DNA of 64,000 bases from assembly GCF_000317435.1 (NCBI RefSeq), contig NC_019751.1:930001-994000 (forward strand), written 5' to 3'. Under the pieces are notes generated by a model that saw nothing but the letters and a program-made list of their open reading frames with translations, was not told where the DNA came from and searched no databases. Both the position numbers and the translations under genes were made by a program. Positions 57,912 to 64,000 of this stretch are shown here, in pieces; the stretch's first letter is position 1, and every line of letters begins with the position of its first letter. The DNA is from Calothrix sp. PCC 6303. GTDB lineage: Bacteria; Cyanobacteriota; Cyanobacteriia; Cyanobacteriales; Nostocaceae.

Positions 57912-59138
57912 TTACTTCTTTGGATAAGCTCCTGATTGCACTTTAAATATCAGAGCTTTCCCATTACGGTTGACTTCAATTTCCAGGATATCGCCAACTG
58001 AACTTGCTTCCACTTGTTTTTGAACCTGTGCGGCAGTTTTCATTGGTTTGCGATTAACTTTCAAAATAATGTCCCCAGGTAGTAACCCACCAATTTTAGC
58101 TGGTGATTTATCCATTACCCCCTTAACTAGGATTCCATTGTCCTGCTTCACATTGAGATTGTTTTCCTGGTTAATTTGTTGCTTCTTATTGGGAGTTAAA
58201 TCAACCATCTCCACACCCAAGAAAGGATGATCGACACGACCCTTGGTAAATAGTTCATCGGCAATGCGAGCAGCAGTTTCTATGGGTATGGCAAAGCCCA
58301 ATCCTTGAGCATCAGCGCGGATTGCAGTGTTTACCCCAATCACCTCACCTTGAGCATTTAACAATGGTCCACCAGAGTTTCCTGGGTTAATTGCCGCATC
58401 CGTTTGAATAAAGCTAACGCGCTTTTCAGGAACCCCAACCTGAGCGCTGGTGCGCTCTGTGGCACTAATAATTCCAATGGTGACAGTATTATCTAAACCC
58501 AGCGGATTGCCAATAGCGATCGCCCATTGTCCAGGAGTCAGGTTTTGTGAGTTGCCCAATTTTACCGTCGGTAACTGATCAGCACCTTCAATTTGAACTG
58601 CGGCAACATCTGTAACAGTATCTATACCTACAACCTTGCCACTAAAAGTTCTCCCATCCTTCAGTGTCAACTGTACTGTATCTGTATCAGTAACTACGTG
58701 AGCATTGGTTAGTACCCGTCCCCCCTGACTCAAAATAAAACCAGATCCCGTACCTCGTTCAATTCGTTCTTGGGGAATTGGTTGTTCATCTTCGCCAAAA
58801 AACCTCCTCAACAGGGGATTTTTAAAAGCATCAGAAATGGGATTTGCAACTTTGCGTGTGGCATTAATTCGCACCACCGCAGGACCCGTCCGCTGTACTG
58901 CTGTGGAAACAAAATTCACATTCTCACCACCCACTGCCCCAATTACTCCTCCCACAGGACTTGTGGTGACAACATCGGAAGGTGAAGCTACTGTGACATT
59001 TTTTAACTCTAGAAATGAGCGTTTTTGTGGTGACATCATGGAACTAGCAAATAACACCGCACCACCACCAAACGTACCACCAAACATCACTAGAGATAAA
59101 TAAACGGCAAGTTGCTTCAAGGATAACTTCATAATCAT
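57912..59138 (-). CDS. HtrA/Deg-family serine protease (HhoA/HhoB/HtrA type)
   Basis: The 408-residue periplasmic or thylakoid-lumen protease degrades or refolds damaged proteins. An N-terminal membrane or signal segment (about 8-32) is followed by the trypsin-like domain. The triad is H147 (TNAHVVT), D177 (TVTDVAAVQ) and S255 (NPGNSGGPLL). One PDZ domain (about 310-405, with LLPGDIILKVNRKP) ends the protein. Cyanobacteria usually have three such paralogues. The sequence cannot tell which one this is. Confidence 0.93.
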   Translation of the reverse strand: MIMKLSLKQLAVYLSLVMFGGTFGGGAVLFASSMMSPQKRSFLELKNVTVASPSDVVTTSPVGGVIGAVGGENVNFVSTAVQRTGPAVVRINATRKVANPISDAFKNPLLRRFFGEDEQPIPQERIERGTGSGFILSQGGRVLTNAHVVTDTDTVQLTLKDGRTFSGKVVGIDTVTDVAAVQIEGADQLPTVKLGNSQNLTPGQWAIAIGNPLGLDNTVTIGIISATERTSAQVGVPEKRVSFIQTDAAINPGNSGGPLLNAQGEVIGVNTAIRADAQGLGFAIPIETAARIADELFTKGRVDHPFLGVEMVDLTPNKKQQINQENNLNVKQDNGILVKGVMDKSPAKIGGLLPGDIILKVNRKPMKTAAQVQKQVEASSVGDILEIEVNRNGKALIFKVQSGAYPKK

Positions 59139-59681
59139 TACAGGGACAGAGTTACATTTAGGACATTAAGACAAGCGTTAACATACAAGTGTAGTCAAGC
59201 AATCAGCTAGTTAACAGATCAAATTCAGCTAAAGTTCATTAAAATTTAATCTTAAAAATTTACAATAATTTAGTTTTCGGACTTAGTTAATCTGTTGGCA
59301 AAATTCAGACTTGAGGATTGCCAATCTGCCGCAAGCCTCTTTGCATCTAGCTTACATCCCAATAGCGGAAATGCCTGCTTGGTAAGTAAGTGCTAAGTTT
59401 ATGGAACTATTTTTCAGTAGGCTCAGACACAATACATCTATGGAAAAGTCATAGAAGTTTAAATAAAAGCTTTTTGACCTTCTTTTGATAGGTTGCGAAA
59501 AAGTCAAGAATATTTGATGGTTAGTTCCCATCTTTGCTTTTTCTTCAGGAGATCAACTTACTCATCCGGGGAGGAAGGGCAACTTTTTGATTAACCCCTA
59601 CATCTAGAATATTTGATATTGAGTCTGATCCAGACTTAATTATTCTACAATCGCAAATAACTACGCTGCTGTTTTACATTC
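59139..59681. other. Divergent gap with an interspersed repeat
   Basis: The 543-base gap separates htrA from the M23 peptidase gene. It contains an inverted copy of the interspersed repeat at 59311-59365 and otherwise AT-rich DNA with the two promoters. No gene was found. Confidence 0.5.
59311..59365 (-). repeat. Interspersed repeat, inverted filled copy
   Basis: Read on the minus strand it gives CTATTGGGATGTAAGCTAG, then ATGCAAAGAGGCTTGCGGCA, then GATTGGCAATCCTCAA. This aligns along its length with the copy at 44503-44560. Confidence 0.6.
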
Positions 59682-60611
59682 ATGATTGTTGCCCACCGCT
59701 TACTAATTCTGTGTTGCTTACCTACTATTTTTGGGATGATATTGGCACCTAGAAATATAGTAGTGGCACAAACTAACTCCAACGACTGTCCCGCTTCTGC
59801 TCTATCACGTTTTTTGCGTCACAAGGTGACTAGTGGTGAAACAATCGAAAGTATCGCCCAGCGTTATAATCTTGCACGAGAAAGTATCACCAAAATGAAT
59901 CCTGATGGACTACGTAACGGTAAAATTAAAGTTGGTAGTGAAATTTTGATACCTCCCTACGATGGTAATATCATTGAAGTGTCGCGGGGACAATCTTGGC
60001 GAGAAATATCCAAAAGATATCGAGTTCGTGCAGATGTTTTGTTTGAATTGAACGGGTGTAAACCTCCATCTGGATTAGCGTTTATCCCCATCAACCGCAC
60101 CTCAAATCGCCGTGTCCAACCTGCGTCCGATTCTAATGATAGTTCCACCATCAGTAAATTTACAAGTTTTCCTGTACCGAGAAAATCTGTTATTTCCTTA
60201 CCCTACGGTTGGCAAAATAATCCCAAAACTGGCGAAGTGTTTTTTCACAGCGGGATTGATATTCAAACTGCTATTGGTACCCCAACTCAAAGTGTTGGTG
60301 ATGGAACAGTGGTTTTTGCCGGCACACAGGGAACCTATGGTAATTTAGTCATCATTAACCACGGTGGTGGTTTACAAAGCCGCTATGGTCAATTAGAAAG
60401 CATTAAAGTGAAGGTTGGAGAACAACTAAAAGCTGGCGATTTAATTGGTGTTGTAGGAGCAACAGGACAACCATCATCAATTCAACCCCATCTCCATTTT
60501 GAAATCCGTGCAACTTCCTCTTTAGGTTGGGTAGCAAAAGATCCCAAAGAGTTTCTGGAAAATCAAGGTGATGTTCCACCTAAGAACCTTCCACAAATAC
60601 CGAAAGAGTGA
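59682..60611 (+). CDS. LysM-M23 peptidoglycan endopeptidase (NlpD/EnvC type)
   Basis: The 309-residue exported protein has a signal segment (about 1-30, ending VVAQ). Two LysM modules follow (HKVTSGETIESIAQRYNL and ISVRGQ-like IEVSRGQSWREISKRYRV, about 48-140). The C-terminal LytM/M23 domain (about 180-300) has zinc residues in FHSGIDIQTAIG and PHLHFEIR, and GTYGNLVIINHG. It would cut or activate cutting of peptidoglycan cross-links in the periplasm, for example at division. Confidence 0.93.
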   Translation: MIVAHRLLILCCLPTIFGMILAPRNIVVAQTNSNDCPASALSRFLRHKVTSGETIESIAQRYNLARESITKMNPDGLRNGKIKVGSEILIPPYDGNIIEVSRGQSWREISKRYRVRADVLFELNGCKPPSGLAFIPINRTSNRRVQPASDSNDSSTISKFTSFPVPRKSVISLPYGWQNNPKTGEVFFHSGIDIQTAIGTPTQSVGDGTVVFAGTQGTYGNLVIINHGGGLQSRYGQLESIKVKVGEQLKAGDLIGVVGATGQPSSIQPHLHFEIRATSSLGWVAKDPKEFLENQGDVPPKNLPQIPKE

Positions 60612-60726
60612 GGAATTACCCACTCAGACAGATAAAGCTGCCGTAATCCTCTATTTCCTGTTCCATACAACCTGAATTTCTCATTTCACTACCTAAGTTC
60701 TAAGAGTTTTATCAGGTATAAAATCA

Positions 60727-61767
60727 GTGCTGCAATCTTCACTACATCAGATATGGAACCAGATCAAGTTTTTGCCGTGGCATCAGTCGTTGTGCTACGC
60801 CATAGAGGTTAGTATACCGCTGATTGCTGGATTTGCTTGTGGGCAGATGCGTTATGGTGTGGTGGCTTTCATTGGTAGCATGTATGTTGGTCTGGTTGCC
60901 AATGTAGATGGAAGTTTTCGTGATCGATTCACCGCTGCGATCGCAGGATCAATTTTAATCACAGGATGCGCCGAACTTGGTGGATTGTTTGCGAATATTC
61001 CGATTCTGCTGAATCTAGGTATTTTGATTTTGGGAGTTGCGGCTGGTTGGTTGCATACTTCCCATCTCGCAATTGAAGTAATGTGTCGATTTGCGGTGGT
61101 TGGGTTTCTGTTTGGTGCTTCTCAATTGGCAGCATTTGGAACAAACTTGATTGATTTGGATGAAAAAGCTGCGATCGCATTTTTGGCAGGAGGCATTTGG
61201 ACAATTCTGGTAATTGCCCTTGATAATGCACTATGCCGAAAACCTCTTGTGGTTGAATCTAATTTGTATACCGGCTGGATACGTATTCGCTCCAGACAAA
61301 CAGCAGGCTTTAGATTTGGATTGTCCTATGGCATTGTTGCGGTAATTGCCTTTGCCGGAAGTGGGATAATTGGATTACCTCGACCTTTTTGGGTGGCAGC
61401 AACAACCCTCATGGTAATGAAGCCAGATAGCCGATTAACAGTACGACGAACCTTACAGCGTCTGCTTGGTACTTTAATTGGGGTGTTGGTGGTGGAAAGA
61501 ATTATTCAGTTCGTTCAAAATCCTTGGCTACTGATTACTTTTTGTACAATTACTGCCTTGTTTGTGCCAATTGGTTTAGCTAAAAATTATACTTTATGTT
61601 CTGCGGCAATCACAGTGTTAATTATGCTAGTGATGGATTTACTCACCCTCATCCACGGTGCTGATCCGTTACTATTACAGATCAGGTTTTATGCCACTGC
61701 TGTTGGTTGTGTTCTGGCTGTAATTGGAACTGCGATCGCATATCCAGATTTATGGTGGCGAAATTAA
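60727..61767 (+). CDS. FUSC-family membrane protein
   Basis: The 346-residue protein starts with GTG 60727 and has two blocks of membrane helices (about 25-165 and 205-340) separated by a short cytosolic part. Motifs such as GQMRYGVVAFIGSMYVGLVAN, then PRPFWVAATTLMVMKPDSRLTVRRTLQRLLGTLIGVL are typical of the FUSC/aromatic-acid-exporter-like family. Substrates are unknown. It is upstream of the lasso-type genes on the same strand, but a gap of 343 bases separates them. Confidence 0.8.
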   Translation: MLQSSLHQIWNQIKFLPWHQSLCYAIEVSIPLIAGFACGQMRYGVVAFIGSMYVGLVANVDGSFRDRFTAAIAGSILITGCAELGGLFANIPILLNLGILILGVAAGWLHTSHLAIEVMCRFAVVGFLFGASQLAAFGTNLIDLDEKAAIAFLAGGIWTILVIALDNALCRKPLVVESNLYTGWIRIRSRQTAGFRFGLSYGIVAVIAFAGSGIIGLPRPFWVAATTLMVMKPDSRLTVRRTLQRLLGTLIGVLVVERIIQFVQNPWLLITFCTITALFVPIGLAKNYTLCSAAITVLIMLVMDLLTLIHGADPLLLQIRFYATAVGCVLAVIGTAIAYPDLWWRN

Positions 61768-62110
61768 TCCACAGGTGACAGTGAAATCCAGCAAAATACA
61801 GTCTATTATACGCAAGTTGTATCCGGAAAATTACATTTTCTTTATCAAAAAACCACAAAAGAGCGATCGCTATCAATATGTAGCTGCCTATGGCTTTCAG
61901 TCTTTTCTGTAGTATTTAATACATTATTTTCTTAAAAGAGAATTAAAGCCCTAATATAATTGACCGTAAATATAATGCAGTATTAACACCAGTAACATAG
62001 TATAAAAGTGTTCTGAAATTAAATGCAAAATTGCAAAGTACAGCCTCTCATATCAAGTCACTAAAAATACCGGGCTTGAAAATAAAAGTATTTTCTATCT
62101 TCATCAAACC
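61768..62110. promoter_or_regulatory. Gap upstream of the lasso-type cluster
   Basis: The gap probably holds the promoter of the B2-B1-cyclase genes. I read all frames on both strands for a lasso precursor and found only peptides under 20 residues, plus one open frame (61724-61912) that overlaps the FUSC gene. No candidate has a leader with a YxxP-like motif and a Gly-led core. A HIP1 octamer lies at 61863. Confidence 0.5.
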
Positions 62111-62581
62111 ATGGGTTGTTTTAAGTTCATAAAGAGCAAAGTCCTTACTTTTAATGCGCTTTCCAGGCAAGAACACCTACTGTTTTTCCGGTCTCTATTC
62201 CTACTACCCATAGTTGCTTTTTCCCTCCAACTATGGGGAATGCAATCCACCCAAAAGTTTTTAGCTCAAATTTCCCAGAAAACTATATTGTCATCTACAG
62301 TTGCAACATCATTGCTCCTTGCCAAAACAACCTCCACAATGGTGAACCTTGCAGCGAGATATAGTCCTCTGTGGGGTAATTGTCTGAAAAAATCCTTAGT
62401 CCTGTGGTATTTGCTACGCTGCCAAGGAATTATGAGTGAATTACGTATTGGAGTTAGGAGAGAGAATGGTGAATTTCAAGCACACGCTTGGATAGAACAC
62501 GCAGGTGTAGTTTTAAACGACACACCGTATGTGTATCAGCAATTTACTACGTTTGCCCAAGCAATAGAAGTCAAGACATAA
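62111..62581 (+). CDS. Lasso peptide B2-type leader protease (transglutaminase-like)
   Basis: The 156-residue protein is of the lasso B2 family (transglutaminase-core, PF13471 type), which cuts the leader from a ribosomal precursor peptide. The N-terminal part is hydrophobic and basic with RQEHLLFFRSLFLLPIVAF. The C-terminal half has the cysteine protease triad C91 (WGNCLKKSLVLWYLLRCQG), H125 (HAWIEH) and D137 (VVLND). It is followed by a PqqD-like B1 protein and a cyclase, the expected lasso set. The natural product is unknown. Confidence 0.9.
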   Translation: MGCFKFIKSKVLTFNALSRQEHLLFFRSLFLLPIVAFSLQLWGMQSTQKFLAQISQKTILSSTVATSLLLAKTTSTMVNLAARYSPLWGNCLKKSLVLWYLLRCQGIMSELRIGVRRENGEFQAHAWIEHAGVVLNDTPYVYQQFTTFAQAIEVKT

Positions 62582-62703
62582 AAGCTGATTCTTATGTGCT
62601 TTTTGTAATTATTGCTCCCAATTAAAACACAAAACTTTCAAATTATTCCGGATAGCATCTTTTACTTACGTATTAACACTTAGCACATAAGGATGTAATA
62701 AAT

Positions 62704-63021
62704 ATGACATTTTCTCGCAGTCAGATGATAATCGATGAAAAATTTCTTGAAAATCAAAGCTTCAAACTAGCTGAAGATATCCTCTTCAGTCAGATAGATA
62801 ATGAGGCAATTTTATTACACATTAATGGTGGTCATTACTACAGCTTAAGTGAAACTAGTCTTCCTTTCTGGGAAGCTTTGCAAAATCAGCAACCGCTTGA
62901 GGTTGTGGTAAACAAAATTACTGATGAGTATGAAGTTGAACGTGAGCAAGTTCTCAAAGATTTACAAGATTTTCTGCAAGATTTAGCAAATTACGATCTA
63001 ATTTCTAGTGATTCTAATTAG
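62704..63021 (+). CDS. Lasso peptide B1 / PqqD-like leader-recognition protein
   Basis: The 105-residue protein has the PqqD/RRE fold signature: LFSQIDNEAILLHINGGHYYSLSETSLPFWEAL, then IVDEY-like ITDEYEVEREQVLKDLQDFLQDLANYDLI. In lasso pathways this protein binds the precursor leader and delivers it to the B2 protease. It lies 122 bases after B2 and 115 bases before the cyclase gene. An AAGGATG ribosome-binding sequence precedes its ATG. Confidence 0.88.
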   Translation: MTFSRSQMIIDEKFLENQSFKLAEDILFSQIDNEAILLHINGGHYYSLSETSLPFWEALQNQQPLEVVVNKITDEYEVEREQVLKDLQDFLQDLANYDLISSDSN

Positions 63022-63136
63022 AATCTTAGAGTTTTGTGCAACAGATTCAAGATTTTCTTTCTACCAGGGTTTGACAATCTGCCACTTATGTCCGAGTCTC
63101 CATGATACAGGGAGCATATATTGAATAGGTGTGCGA

Positions 63137-64000
63137 ATGAGTGGAATATTAGGTGCTTGGAATAGCCAAAAGCCAATACCTTGGCAAAAAATGCTGGATG
63201 ATTTAACAGTGTTAGGACGTGATGGAAAAGGTGATTGGCACAATAGAGAAATAGGTTTAAGTTTAGGACGTACCCAATTTTTTAACACTCCTGAATCTTG
63301 TCAAGAAACACCTGTAATTGAGTATGAAGGCTCTGTTTTGGTTTGGGATGGTCGGATAGATGACCGAGAATCATTACTTGGTGGTCGTTCACATGTTACC
63401 GATGCTCAATTAATTATCGAAGCATATCGTCGTTGGGGAGTGGATTGTTTACAGCATTTAACAGGTGAATATGTTTTTATTCTCTGGGATGCTTCAAACG
63501 ATTTGTTATTAGTTGGTTGTGATGTCGTTGGGGGACGCACCATTGCGTACTATTGGGATGGAGAGACATTATTGCTGTCATCGCGGGTTGTAACTTTGTT
63601 ATTGCATCCGCAGGTTAGTAAAGAATTTGATGAGATTTATCTAGCTCATACAATTTGTAATTTATGGTCACACCCTCCTGGTATTACAGCTTTTGCAGAT
63701 ATTAAGCGTTTAAGACCAGGTTTTGCTCTGATTCTCAAATCTGGACAGTTGCAAGAACGTCAAGTTACTCAATTACCGATTCCAGAACATTACGAATTAC
63801 CTAAATCACCAGAAATTTTGTACGAAAAGTTTTGGGATTTACTCAATCAAGCGACAAAAGACCGTTTACGCAGTCATCGTCCAGTTTGTACGACTATTAG
63901 CGGTGGTTTAGACTCTACAACAGTGACAGTTTCTTTGTTGAACCATTTACCGAAAATAGATGCTTTCTCAAACGTAACGACTATTTTTCCTGAATTTGAT
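63137..64000 (+). CDS. Asparagine-synthetase-like lasso cyclase, cut at the window edge
   Basis: From ATG 63137 the frame is open to the window end (288 codons). It starts MSGILGAWNSQKPIPW and shows a class II glutamine-amidotransferase-like N-terminal half, including VWDGRIDDRESLL, GEYVFILWDASN and GGRTIAYYWDG. The ATP-PPase loop SGGLDS follows at 255-260. Position 2 is serine instead of the catalytic cysteine of true asparagine synthetase, as in cyclases that do not use glutamine. With B2 and B1 upstream it most likely makes the macrolactam of a lasso peptide. The C-terminal part is outside the window. Confidence 0.88.
   Translation, partial: MSGILGAWNSQKPIPWQKMLDDLTVLGRDGKGDWHNREIGLSLGRTQFFNTPESCQETPVIEYEGSVLVWDGRIDDRESLLGGRSHVTDAQLIIEAYRRWGVDCLQHLTGEYVFILWDASNDLLLVGCDVVGGRTIAYYWDGETLLLSSRVVTLLLHPQVSKEFDEIYLAHTICNLWSHPPGITAFADIKRLRPGFALILKSGQLQERQVTQLPIPEHYELPKSPEILYEKFWDLLNQATKDRLRSHRPVCTTISGGLDSTTVTVSLLNHLPKIDAFSNVTTIFPEFD

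Noticed and set aside
61724-61912. A 62-codon open frame ending in YVAAYGFQSFL just upstream of the lasso-type genes, considered as the precursor peptide.
   Set aside because: It begins inside the FUSC gene in another frame. It has no leader-like YxxP motif and no core with a small first residue followed by Asp/Glu at 7-9.
63061-63288. A minus-strand open frame across the start of the cyclase gene.
   Set aside because: It is antisense to conserved cyclase codons and its product has no recognisable feature.

Overview
The window is chromosomal DNA from a cyanobacterium, most likely a filamentous Nostocales-type strain. The evidence is direct. It carries photosystem I genes (psaA-psaB, psaI), photosystem II genes (psbEFLJ, psbO, ycf48, rubA), NDH-1 genes (ndhCKJ, a Crr6-type factor), tandem IsiA/Pcb antenna genes, a Cph1-type phytochrome with its response regulator, and SigF. 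HIP1 octamers (GCGATCGC) are scattered through genes and gaps. The moderately AT-rich sequence and the many short nested palindromic repeats between genes fit large-genome filamentous cyanobacteria. The species cannot be named from this sequence alone.

Layout. 1-4250: a DUF952 protein, a thioredoxin/NHL-repeat protein and a repeat-rich lipoprotein on the minus strand. 4253-9005: psaA-psaB with a strong terminator. 9063-17363 (minus): an exported ankyrin-repeat protein and its membrane neighbour, phosphoglucomutase, DUF760 and DUF4126 proteins, a small cysteine-rich protein and two CP43-like antenna proteins (IsiA and a paralogue) behind a palindrome-rich leader. 17777-17949: tRNA-Tyr and tRNA-Thr. 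18025-31957: a mixed housekeeping stretch (DUF790 nuclease-like protein, HPF/LrtA, LipB, an alkaline-phosphatase-family lipoprotein, a damaged antitoxin with an intact PIN toxin, a solute-binding protein, an M48 protease, a peroxiredoxin-glutaredoxin fusion). 32535-38868: psbO, sigF and three cyanobacterial proteins of unknown function. 38989-44035: a photosynthesis block with psaI, psbEFLJ-ycf48-rubA (minus) and, divergently, ndhCKJ. 44783-48774: phytochrome, its response regulator and a receiver-kinase. 49099-51357: a subtilase fused to a lectin-like beta-propeller. 51534-61767: Crr6, glycosyltransferase 9, ispD, scpB, a Uma2 nuclease-like protein, a second DUF760 protein, an HtrA protease, a LysM/M23 peptidase and a FUSC-family membrane protein. 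62111-64000: the start of a lasso-peptide-type biosynthetic cluster (B2 protease, B1/PqqD-like recognition protein, and an asparagine-synthetase-like cyclase cut by the window edge).

The most interesting material is the lasso-peptide-type cluster at the right edge, whose precursor gene is not visible here. Next are the IsiA-paralogue-cysteine protein module, the subtilase-propeller fusion, and a layered family of small repeats that includes what looks like an empty and filled insertion-site pair. No CRISPR array, rRNA, complete transposase or plasmid/phage replication gene was seen.
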